DNA of 64,000 bases from the NCBI GenBank assembly GCA_958430865.1, contig CAUDNR010000113.1:143060-207059 (forward strand). The letters run 5' to 3'. Numbering within the stretch: position 1 is the stretch's first letter; each line of letters begins with the position of its first letter. Under the pieces are notes generated by a model, which did no database searches, had not been told where the DNA came from, and saw nothing but the letters and a program-made list of their open reading frames with translations. This DNA is from Entrophospora sp. SA101. Lineage: Eukaryota; Glomeromycota; Glomeromycetes; Entrophosporales; Entrophosporaceae. Positions 23,562 to 33,735 of the stretch are shown piece by piece. The position numbers and the translations under genes were made by a program.

Positions 23562-24637
23562 TTAAATAACATGTGCAGATAGAATTTTTACATCATCTTT
23601 TGGACTAAGAAAAAATTAAAAAACTATTTTAATGAAAATTAAAATTTTCAAGAAAACAAACAAATAAAAAACATACCGATCATCTGAGTCAGTAGGAACA
23701 AGACCCATACGTTTTACAACTCTCATACCGTCACTTACTCGTCCGAAAATTGTATGTTTACCATCTAACCATGGCGTTGGTGCTAACGTTATAAAAAACT
23801 TTTTTTTAAAAAAAGTAACAATAGCAAATAAGTATTTGTAAATTTTTTGTTTAAAATATTACATATATAAATATAAACTTATTACTTGACTTCCATTTGT
23901 GTTTGGACCTGCATTTGCCATACTAAGAATACCAGCTCCTGTGTGTTTTAATTCAGGACGAATTTCATCTTCAAATGTTTCTCTTAATATATATAATATG
24001 TTAGAATTCATTATATAAAAATCAATCGATTGATTGATTAAGTATTTAATTACCCACCCATATATTGACGAACCTCCACGTCCAGTTCCTGTTGGATCAC
24101 CCCCTTGTATCATGAAATCCTTAATAAATTAATAAATATTTTTTATTATTGATATTTGTTCCTAATTGCAAAAGAAAAAAAGCTTTTTTCCCTACACTGA
24201 ATCACTCATACACGTACCGGAATTATTCTATGGAACTAAAAGTAAGAAATTATAGGAAAAATCAATCACTAAAAAAATCATCCATTAATCAATTAAATAC
24301 TAAAACTTTTACTCAACTATAACACCATTATAATATCCACGTTTTGTCTAAATAATGAATTAAAGAAAGAAAAAGAATCATTTTAAAATTTAATTTATCA
24401 AAAAAAGTTTTGCCGATAGATATGTGTATATTAAAAAATATATTACCAAATCATAAAAGTTTTTACAAGTTTTTGGTGAATGATCCCAGTATAATTCAAA
24501 AGTTATTGTTCCCTAATCATCAAATATTATATATATTACTATATATTATCAATTTAATACATATAGTAAGAACTTTTGAGAAATGCATATACCATTGATG
24601 TTTTAAATATCACCGTTCCAGACATTTTGTTATCCAT
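23562..24637 (-). CDS. Peptidyl-prolyl cis-trans isomerase, PPIL1-type cyclophilin
   Basis: Small single-domain cyclophilin; PPIL1 orthologues work in the spliceosome. Eight exons (24637-24593, 24512-24447, 24347-24318, 24235-24218, 24119-24058, 23982-23886, 23798-23677, 23604-23562) join in frame to 160 residues, against about 166 for human PPIL1. Active-site residues are present: [19 protein letters not shown] (catalytic Arg), then the [21 protein letters not shown] segment with Phe, Trp, Leu and His. The PPIL1-like features are YNGVI, GGSSIYGETFEDE and the C-terminal [13 protein letters not shown]. Two in-frame starts exist, at 24637 (MDNK) and 24625 (MSGT); either is possible. Exon 4 is only 18 bases. 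Confidence 0.92.
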
Positions 24638-26097
24638 CTTTAGAGGAAAAAAGAACACTCAAACAATATCTTTTATGTTACACTAGCGTGACATTTAAGT
24701 ATGAGCTGTGTACAATCTTAAAGATTATCGCCAAATTGGTTTAAACGTAATAATAAAATAAAGCCATGTAGTGAATCAAATATGGCACGGAGAATAGAAA
24801 GGGAGGGGTCAACGTCAAGATCTGCATTTCTAACCCTTTAACGGAAAATATCTCATTAAAATTAATTTTTGAGATGAATTGCATATAGCAATGTTGCTAA
24901 CTCAAAATCATGATCTTTATAATTATCTTTGTTTCTATTGCCAATGTCTTGTATACTATTTTTTTAAAAAATCTTTAACTCAAAATTTTAAGCTAAAATC
25001 GTTTCTTGAGACAAGTTATGTATATATGTGGTATCAACTCAAAATCACGACTTTTGACGTTGAAATCTTTCTATTGTCCATGCTCCATATGTGTCCATGC
25101 AAGATTTATCCAAATCTTGTAGTAAAACCACAGTAGAAGGCTCCAGTGAAAATGGTAAAAAAGCTCGGGATTATGATAATAATAAACAAGAAATTGATCA
25201 TGATGGTGATTGAAAAAAAAAGTAAATTCATAATAGAAGGAGAGAAATAGAAGATGATATTGATGACAAGGAGGACGATTGGATTGTGCAGCAATCGTCA
25301 GATATAATAATCAAGAAAATGGTCATAAAGATTATTATTCTTATCTGGGAAATGACGATAAACAAGATTATAATGATCTTAGTAAATAACAATAGTATAA
25401 GCAGCAAGATAGTAATCGAGTAGGTAATAATAGTAATCAAGAAAATGATCGGACAGGGTATCTTCCCTCTTCTTCTTGATTTTGGTTATTTTTATCATAA
25501 TCTTTTTCAAGAAAGTGATCATAATGATAAAAATGATTATTAATAGGAAAAATGTTGTCCTAAATTTGGTTAAAAGCTTATATACGTATATAATAAAAAA
25601 AATCCATAAATCCATTCACATAGATTCAAAATAATAATAAATAAACAATCACTTTGCTCATGAAGGAATTCCAGCCGATAGAGAATTCACATATTTATCA
25701 GAATTGAAAATTCTCATCAGAGCATGCAACAAACACAGCAGAAATAAATAGCCTAGCAAAAAATACATACATGTCATAAACAGAGTAAAAAACAGTTGTA
25801 GCTTCAGAGCACCTGTTAAATTGGAAAACGAATTAAAGTACGCACATAATAATTTTTCTTTTTACATTTTGCAATAATATGATTTTAATATTAACGATAA
25901 TATAAGAAGTTGGAGGACGTCAAGGTTACGAAACTATCTTAAAAAAAGGAATTGTGGATCGTACTTCGTCTGCATCAAAAGTTGAATCAGCAGCTGATAA
26001 ATTATAAACAAGAAAGGATTTCAAGCCACAACGTCTAAAATCATAAAATAATGATAATTGATCATGTTCCTTGAAATTAATTAATTCATCGACTATG

Positions 26098-26132
<35 letters not shown>

Positions 26133-27131
26133 CATTCATTCATTTGTTCATTGATTCATTCATTCATTCATTTTTAAATTGATTAATTCATTTTTGATTC
26201 ATTATAATTAATTAATACATGTGGTTGGATTATTCATAGTTTTGTCTTATTTATTACTTTATCATTTTTGCGAGTAATTTTTCCAACCTTTATTTATCCA
26301 ATCAAAGTAAATAGTTGCGGCCGCACATTCATTTAAAATATCATATGTTATGACACATGTCTAGATAAATTACAAGTTTCTTTAGAGAAGAAATCATTAT
26401 TCCGGTAACAATGTAATAACAGAGTAATAAACAAATAAATAATAATGTAAAATCGTAAAACAAAAATAAAATTTACTTGATGTTTTTTTTTAATTCAGTT
26501 CGATCGAAGAAGATTACTAAATTTTCTAAAATTAATAATCTTTCCTTCATTTATTTATTATTCATTCATTCATTCGTTTACTCGTTCATTCCATTCATTC
26601 ACTCATTTAATAATAAAGAAATCATGAGCAATTATAGAAACAATTGAAAAAAATATATTCTTAATTTTTTTTTTGAATTAATTCTCCGTGTTTATTTAAT
26701 AATAATACTAACTCTACAGTTTTTTTTTCATTATATATTTGATTTATAAATTATATATACTATATACGTAAACTATATATACATGCGTGTGTATATAATT
26801 GATTTGATAAGTACTAGGAAATAACGATATAAAGTGTATAAAATATATAAATATTGACATTTTCTAAATTCAAAAAATCAAAAAAAAATTTATTTTCTTT
26901 TACTCTATTTTTGAAAATTTATTCTTTTTTAATCAACTAAAAAAATCAATCAGTTAGCGAATCAATAAAAACCGAAGAGAATGTGTTATTATTGATGTCA
27001 TTATTAATTACAATTTTGAACAATTATAATAACACATCATTACTACTAAAATAAAAAATCATTTTTCCTCTTCCTATTACATTAAAGAATCTTATCCTTC
27101 AATAATAATTAAAATAAAGAAGAAGAAAGAA
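24638..27131. other. Long intergenic region before the HMG gene
   Basis: No gene was recognised. A plus-strand stretch at 25125-25260 reads like an Asp/Asn-rich low-complexity coding relic broken by stops. A (TGAT)n block lies at 26096-26132, and (CATT)n blocks at 26133-26172 and 26560-26610. The 300 bases before the HMG start are extremely AT-rich, presumably leader and promoter. Confidence 0.4.
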
Positions 27132-27333
27132 ATGATGATAAATAATCGGTTGGCCGAATCTAATCAAGCTTCTCCTTTGTTGCAACCATTACAACAAACT
27201 TTGCATCCATCTCAATCTCATCAATCGCCTCTTCAACCCATGCAATCGTCTCAATCTTTACAACCTTTACAACCGTATTCATTATATCAACCGATCCATC
27301 ATCCTTTAAATTCACCATTACAACATAGTCAAT

Positions 27334-27364
<31 letters not shown>

Positions 27365-28242
27365 TAATAACAATAATAGTAATATTAGTAATATTAGTAA
27401 TATTAACAATCGTGATAATAATTATCATCAACATAATCATCATCAACTTCAACATCAGCACCATCATAGTCAATATCATCATCAATGGTCAATTATAAAC
27501 GAACCAGCTTCATTAGTTAGTAATAATAATAGTAATAATAGTAATAATAATATTAATAATCATCTTCTTCTTCATAATAATCATCTTCTTCTTCGCAATC
27601 CTCTTTCTCTTAATAGTTCTCCCACACCTTCTCTTCCTAATAATAATAATAATAATTCATCTTTACAAAATCACCGATTAAATAATCCAACAACAACATC
27701 GACTTCTTCCTCACCTTCATCATCATCAACAAATTATCATCATCAAAATCATCCAAGTTATCAAAATCTTCATAATATTCAGTTACCTAATATAAAAGTA
27801 CCATTTCCGCCAATAATCAATCTAAAAGAATTAATCTCAAGACCAAGAAAAGGAAAAACAAAAGTTCCGTCAAAACCACCGAATGCTTTTATGATTTATC
27901 GTATGCAATATGTTAAAGAATTACACGCAAGAAATCATCGTCTACCAATGAGAAGCATATCTCCTTCTGTAGCAAATTCTTGGAGAGAAGAACCAGATTC
28001 TGTTGTTAATCATTATGAGCAACTTGCCAGAGATGCAAGTAAATATTACAATTTAAAATATCCCAAACCTCCTCCCTCTACTTCCGTTTCTTCCACCTCT
28101 ATTATTAATTCAACAACCACAATTAGAGCACCATTTGAACACAAGATTCCTTTACGTTTGAATCAAACAAGCGACAACAACCATATTATTATTAATAATA
28201 ATAAAATAAAAAGCATTATTTCCACAAATGAATCATATTTTC

Positions 28243-28284
<42 letters not shown>

Positions 28285-28484
28285 TAAATTATCTTTCTTC
28301 AACAAATTTATTATTAAATAAAGATGATGAAAATTCAATTAAATCTTTCAGATCTTTAACTAATAACAACAACAATATTCCTTCTTTGCCTCATTTTAAT
28401 TCGTTAAATAATTACATGTCAGAAAGTACTGCTAACAATAATGGTAATAGTAATAATAATCTTAACCCTGATCTTAACGAATAA
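27132..28484 (+). CDS. HMG-box protein, MATA-HMG-like, with poly-Asn tracts
   Basis: Putative DNA-binding regulator in the nucleus. It is a single exon of 450 residues. The HMG box is at about residues 247-310 (KPPNAFMIYRMQYVKEL, SISPSVANSWREEP, YYNLKYPKPPP). This matches the MATA_HMG subgroup seen in fungal mating-type proteins and greatly expanded in Rhizophagus. The N-terminal half is Gln/His/Asn-rich. Poly-Asn runs occur at about residues 69-82 and 373-384 and are encoded by AAT/AAC repeats that should vary in length. The box is preceded by a basic RPRKGKTK. Whether this copy has any role in mating is unknown; most family copies in these fungi lie outside the proposed MAT locus. Confidence 0.88.
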
Positions 28485-29260
28485 CCCTTCTGAATTAGAT
28501 TTAAATCAGTAAGCTTGAAAATTTTCTTAAAACCAATAATAATAACCTATTTAAGTAATTCTAAGTTAAATTCTTTTTTTAATTCAATATTTAATATACG
28601 AAATTAGTATTATATGACTTGATTTTTTTTTTTTAATGTAATTTAATCAAATAAAAACAATATAAATAACAATTAAATTAAAAATTATGGGAAGAAATTT
28701 ATCATGATTAATTAATTGTATGTTATGTAATTTCACGTATAATCTTACTTTTTTCCTTTATTTTCCTCAGCCAGTGTATAAAATTCAGTGTGGGGAATAC
28801 ATTAGTAGTTTTTTGCAGATAGTTTCTAAATTTGTAGAAATCTGCATTGGTTACACCCATAAATTTATCAGCACTCTTTAAATTTGCCTGTATTTTCCGG
28901 CAAATATTTTCCGAAATTTTCACGAGAAACTTTTGTGCGCTACATTATTGACACTATTTTTACACCCGCACTTGCCATCCCTTTTTTTTAATTCATTAAC
29001 TCCTTTTTTAAAATATTTTTATTCACGCTTATTCGTTTCAAATTATAGAACAATTATCATGGTGATGATTATGAATTAATAATCATAATCGTCATATGTG
29101 AAAAGAATTCATTCATATTTGCTGTTCACCATGTGACAAAAATTTCAGAGAGTCAAATTTAAAAACCTGAATGAAATCCAGAGTTGTTATGGAATAAGCT
29201 ATAACAGCACTATAGATGGGCGTCTAAATTTTTTTGGGGGTTGTCTAAAGTCAAAATATA
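28485..29260. other. Intergenic
   Basis: No gene. A 66-codon minus-strand open frame (28723-28923) has no recognisable domain. TA-rich. Confidence 0.35.
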
Positions 29261-29414
29261 CAGTGAGTCTCGATTTAACGGACCTCGATTTAGCGGATTT
29301 AGGGTTTAACGGATAAATTTTCAAAACCAAATTTTTCTATAATATATATATTCGATTTAGCGGATATTTTTTAAAAGTCAATATATGTCACTTATAATAA
29401 AATTCTCTCGATAT
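29261..29414. repeat. pogo/Tigger-like terminus with CGATTTAACGGA motifs
   Basis: TA followed by CAGTGAGTCTCGATTTAACG, then further CTCGATTTAGCGGAT and TTTAACGGATAA copies. This CAG(T)n-TCGATTTAACG pattern is typical of pogo/Tigger-class ends. A degenerate inverse copy lies at 56390-56540. The element seems cut off by the hAT insertion at 29415. Confidence 0.5.
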
Positions 29415-29834
29415 TAGGGATGGGGCGGTTCCACTAGGAACCGGTTCTGAACCGAACCGAACACAGAACCGCGAACCCGAGTTCTAACCGTTCCCCATGT
29501 GATTTATACCTATATGAGGAAATCCTGAGTTAATCTTTCCTTAAAAGGAAAGATTAATACGAATAACGTGACTTATTAATATTCAAATAAATTAAACAAA
29601 TTAAATATTATTATTATTATTATTATTATGTAAATAACGAATAAACGGACAAACAAATGAATGAATATGATAGATATTAATATACAAATAAAAAGTGCAT
29701 AAAATAAAACAAACATTAATAATATTAAAGGATTTTTTATTAGTAATTAGTATAGAGTTACAAAAAAATAAAAATAAACATAAAGAAAGTATAAGGAAAA
29801 AAATATGTAATTTTGAGAATATTATTCTAACACT

Positions 29835-29999
29835 CTAAACCCCTACTTTATTGATTATCCAACTCTTCATACACAAATATGCTCTTGCAGTTTCTGGCAA
29901 TAAGCAATTTCGCACCTTACTGATTGTATTTCCAGCAACTGAGAAAGCACATTCTGATGGAACACTGGTTGCTTGTATTGTAAGATAATCCTGCGTCAT
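29835..29999 (-). pseudogene. hAT transposase C-terminal dimerisation domain, fragment
   Basis: 54 codons reading TSVPSECAFSVAGNTISKVR and then NCLLPETARA...MKSWI. This is the conserved hATC dimerisation motif (P-S-E-R-x-F-S-x-A-G pattern, with Cys in place of Arg). There is no DDE core upstream, where the tandem array begins, so it cannot encode an active transposase. Confidence 0.75.
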
Positions 30000-30535
30000 T
30001 AAGATATTTCAAAAATCATTTTTTACAATTCACCAAAAAGACCATTTTTTACAATTCAAAAAATCATGCCAAAAGTCTATTTTTTACAATTTAAATGATT
30101 TATTAGGATAATGTCAAAAAATCTTTTTTTACAATTCACCCCAAAAGTTTATTTTTTACAATTTAAATGATCTGTTAAGATAATGTCAAAAGTCTTTTTT
30201 TTTTACAATTCGCCAAAAGACCATTTTTTACAATCCAAAAAATCTTTTTGCAATTCACACCAAAAGTCTATTTTTTACAATTTAAATGATAATGTTAAAA
30301 AGTCTTTTTTTACAATTCGCCAAAAGACCATTTTTTACAATTCAAAAAATCTTTTTACAATTCATGCCATAAGTCTATTTTTTACAATTCTTTTTAAATT
30401 CATGCCAAAAGTCCATTTTTTAAAATTTAAAATGATTTATGTCAAAAGCCTTTTCTGCAATTTGCCAAAGGTCCATTTTTTTTATACAATTCAAAAAAAA
30501 CCATTTGCAATTCGCCAAAAGACCATCTGTTAATA
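30000..30535. repeat. Tandem array of about 25-40 bp units inside the hAT element
   Basis: Units carry GCCAAAAGTCTATTTTTTAC and AATTTAAATGAT or AATTCGCCAAAAGACC variants, repeated about fifteen times with point differences and length changes. The 116-codon open frame across it (30183-30533) is an artefact of the repeat. Confidence 0.8.
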
Positions 30536-30934
30536 TTAAATAATTAAATTTATTTGAGGTCAAAACCACTTCACCATATCGGGATATTTTAATATCCGTT
30601 TTTGTCATTTTCATTTGCCTTCCTTCATTCCTATTGGTCAATTTAGTGATTGGCAAAACAAAAATAATCGCCAACATTAAATATTAATATGGACAATGAC
30701 TAGATAGTATCTCATAAACTGTTTTCATATTAGGAAGTAATACCTTCAAAGAAAATTTTATATGTAGTGAAAATTTTCAAAGAAAATTAGTTTTGGCAAT
30801 AATATTTTGTGTTACATCTATTTTGGAACCGGTTCCAAGAACCGGTTCAAACGGTTCGGTTCGGTTCGGTTCTATTGTAACCGGTTCCATGGAACCAGAA
30901 CCGAACCGAACCGAACCGAACCGCCCCATCCCTA

Positions 30935-31083
30935 GTGCCTGTCTCTTTTAATTTTTTTAAATTTCTTTGAATAGTACGAAGGGGTATTTTTGATATTTCA
31001 TGTATTTCTTTTGGTAAATGGACACCATTCATCCAAAAATGTAAAATTGTTTTACGTTGTGCTTCTAATTTTGCAATAACCAT
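30935..31083 (-). pseudogene. N-terminal HTH of a Tc1-like transposase, truncated
   Basis: About 50 codons (AQRKTILHFWMNGVHLPKEI, then RTIQRNLKKLKETG). The domain parallels the first 50 residues of the Tc1-like transposase at 33962-34844 (QAILILHLWNNGVCEHKEIN, TVYDNIKKLKTTG). The frame runs directly into the hAT terminal repeat and ends there. The catalytic part is absent. Confidence 0.65.
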
Positions 31084-32173
31084 CTTTTACAAAGTTTGCA
31101 CGTCAAAAAAATAAAGACAGACAATGTGATAAATATGTACAAGGATTGATTATCACATAAACAAGTTATCCAATCATTTTGAGCATAATGGACATTCGTT
31201 TTATCACTTTGTGACAAAATCGATCGTCGATCTTTTTTATATTGTGAAACATGCTATTTCAATTGAGTTTAGAATAGAAATAGTCTCTTGACTGCGCACA
31301 AAAACCATTTTATGAAACACATACATTTTTTTACGTTTATATATATTTTCAACTTTTCTTTACATTCTGGCAATACCCAATCAAGTCGATCAATTTGATT
31401 TCAACAAGTTACCTTAGAAGTAAAAGTTTAAGGCTTCTGTGATCTTGTCTGTCAGAATTGTGTCATTATTATTTATTATTATTGTTTATTTTATTTTTTT
31501 TTTAAAATATGAATGATAACATTTTACTTTATTAATAAGTCATTATTATACTTGCAGGTAAAGACTTATTCTATATTCTTATTATTATTATACTTTAAAG
31601 AAATAAGTATTTATTTTATATATTTGATTAACTTATAACTTATATTCAACTTTTTCCAATAGTACAAAGATCATATAATAGGTTGTATCTTGATTTTTTT
31701 ATGATGCATTTAAAAAACATGAAGGATTTTTAAACAACAATAACAGATATACTCAGGGTGTAATTATAAAGTGATGTATATAATTTAAAAAACGTATTTC
31801 TTTTATATTTATATTTATCCTTTAAAGGAAATGAAATTTATCCCACCAAACGGAAAAATTACTATTTAAAACCATTTTTTTTTTTTTTTTTTTAAATAGA
31901 AAAAGGCATTTTTTATACATATCATCATTCATAATCAATTATTTTTTCTTTGGAAAATAAATAATGCACAAAAACATGTATTCAAAAAAAATTTGTTTTT
32001 TTTTGAAATTCACAATTAGAAAAGGTTGTTATCCTGCGATATCTGGTCTAAAACCGCGAAGATACTTGTTCTAATAAACAAGGTTACCTAGGGAGAAAAA
32101 ACAATTTAGAATACAGATATTTGCACTAAAAATTTCTTCCAAATTTGGACAAAATCCTTTAAATATTACAAAA
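31084..32173. other. Gene-free stretch
   Basis: AT-rich, with homopolymer T runs (31876-31896). No gene or element boundary recognised. Confidence 0.35.
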
Positions 32174-32452
32174 TTAATTATTATTACTGTGATATTCTAG
32201 AAAATAATTTCTTTTTGAGTTTAAACGTAAAGCAACATCACATAGAGTACAAAATACACGTGAACAATTATCATTAGTTGTAGCATTTATTCCTTCTTCT
32301 TGCCTTTGATATTTACAATACTCACATACAATCCTATTTTCTCTATATTCAGGAAAACAATTTCCTGACGTTGGTCTTTGTGATCCACTATAATAGTATT
32401 TTAAATCATACCATTTGAAATCTTGGATCAGGCAATATTTAAAAAAAATCAT
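32174..32452 (-). pseudogene. PiggyBac-like C-terminal cysteine-rich domain, fragment
   Basis: 92 codons. The C-terminal two thirds read VCEYCKYQRQEEG, then SRVFCTLCDVALRLNSKRNY and FLEYHS. The paired CxxC motifs followed by a YH pair resemble the zinc-binding cysteine-rich domain that ends piggyBac/PGBD transposases. One position where Cys is usual (VALCLN) is Arg here. No catalytic DDD region is seen upstream. The identification is by motif only. Confidence 0.5.
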
Positions 32453-32708
32453 ACAATACCAAATAACGTGATTAGTGGAGTTTGTACTACATGAATAAAA
32501 TACAATATTATTATTATTATTATTATAATTTTGAGATTATGATATATATATGATATATATAGTATCATTTTTATAGTTTGTATAGTGCCAATAATAAATA
32601 AAATAATTCTTCGCATCGTATACTTTTTGTATTTAATCTAAGTCAACTGTTGAGTTTTTTTTTTGGAATTTTGAAAACCTCTCACTTGTTTATTATTATA
32701 AAGAGACA

Positions 32709-33605
32709 ATGTTAAAAAAAATCTCCAAATTTCTGTTTTTCCTGACTTGTTTATTCCCTGTCGTATCAGCAAGATTACCACTTTCTGATATGTTTAATTT
32801 CGAAATAAATAAATACATTCCCTACGTAGTTGTCACCGTAATTCTTTTAATTGCACTTATTCCGATAAATCAATTTAAAAATCTCAGAATGATAATAGCT
32901 ACAATTTTGGGAATATTCACAATATTTATTTTTCCACCTCTATTCCTTTATATGACACAAGGCTTCACCAAGCTCACAATAGTTGATATAGCCTTCAGTT
33001 GTTCAATATTCACATGTAATATAATCTTATTTTCAATTGTTGGTAGTGGATCAGCAACAGCCTATATAACCTTTGTAATGTTCACAGCATTAGTCTTTAT
33101 AATTTTTCTACCTTTGCTCTTTTATGCGGCAGAAAGTTTCAACAGTGTTACAATACCCCTTTTAATTTTATTGGAAATCTTCATTTTTACTACAGTAGCA
33201 ATTCTCCTTATGCTTGAATCAAATAATGATACGTGCATCTATTTTATTCTCACAATATATATTTTATTAGTTTTATCAATTTATATTTATTGTTTAGTAA
33301 TTGCGATAAAAAAAAAAAGCTACGCATATACTACAGTTTTAGTTGTTGATTTAGTATTAGGGTGTTGTCTTGGTGGTTTAAAGGGTACAATATTTGGAGC
33401 TATAATAGGTGAAATTTTAACTGGGTTTAATTTCTATGTTTTATTTTATTCGTTACAAGAGGAGGTCAACCAAGTTTCGCTTTTACTTTTCTGGGCAGAT
33501 TTGTGGGCTACATTATTTGTTATTTATACTACCATTGAACGATACATCAAAAGAGGAGAATTTGTAGAGCGAAAAGTAGAATTTAGTCTTCAGAATTACA
33601 TCTAA
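32709..33605 (+). CDS. Multi-pass membrane protein with signal peptide, unknown function
   Basis: A single exon of 298 residues with an uninterrupted frame and a clean start. Residues 1-22 look like a cleavable signal (basic KK, hydrophobic core, PVVSA). About eight membrane segments follow, at roughly 37-55, 61-83, 91-112, 118-140, 146-168, 176-200, 207-245 (a long Gly-rich stretch) and 253-275. The C-terminus is short and charged. I do not recognise the family. It is flanked on both sides by transposon relics and has no intron, unlike most genes here. It could be a fast-evolving lineage-specific family member. Confidence 0.75.
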   Translation: MLKKISKFLFFLTCLFPVVSARLPLSDMFNFEINKYIPYVVVTVILLIALIPINQFKNLRMIIATILGIFTIFIFPPLFLYMTQGFTKLTIVDIAFSCSIFTCNIILFSIVGSGSATAYITFVMFTALVFIIFLPLLFYAAESFNSVTIPLLILLEIFIFTTVAILLMLESNNDTCIYFILTIYILLVLSIYIYCLVIAIKKKSYAYTTVLVVDLVLGCCLGGLKGTIFGAIIGEILTGFNFYVLFYSLQEEVNQVSLLLFWADLWATLFVIYTTIERYIKRGEFVERKVEFSLQNYI

Positions 33606-33735
33606 GAAGTACATTATTTATTATATTATATTATTGGGAAATTCTATTTGAAATTTTGTTATTGGAATTATTTATTATAATGTAATTTCTTCTTTAGCTT
33701 ATTTTACGAGTGCGATTTTATTTATTTACATATAG

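Larger units (their letters stand above)
29415..30934. mobile_element. Internally deleted hAT element with TAGGGATGGGGCGGTTC ends
   Basis: Terminal inverted repeat TAGGGATGGGGCGGTTC at the left is matched by its exact complement ending at 30934. Multiple GGTTCGGTTCGG/CCGAACCGAACC units lie in the subterminal region. The interior keeps the C-terminal dimerisation domain of the hAT transposase on the minus strand (29835-29999) and a long tandem array (about 30000-30535). No matching 8-bp flanks were found (CTCGATAT and GTGCCTGT). The right edge cuts a Tc1-like HTH coding segment. Confidence 0.8.

Noticed and set aside
25228..25615. Overlapping Ile-rich minus-strand frames that look like membrane proteins
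   Set aside because: Runs of Ile/Leu come from AT-rich simple sequence; there is no start context, splice structure or family motif, and the opposite strand reads as equally low-complexity Asp/Asn text.
26096..26172. Possible CRISPR-like array of TGAT/CATT units
   Set aside because: Units are only four bases with no spacers; this is a microsatellite in a eukaryotic genome.
26311..26318. GCGGCCGC NotI site, considered as vector or linker contamination
   Set aside because: No adjoining vector sequence; a single eight-base site can occur by chance.
28723..28923. 66-codon minus-strand frame downstream of the HMG gene
   Set aside because: Protein-like in places but without a recognisable domain or exon context; could not be supported as a gene.
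30183..30533. 116-codon plus-strand open frame rich in Phe/Lys/Gln
   Set aside because: It lies wholly within the tandem array of the hAT element; the repeating protein text is a by-product of the repeat unit.
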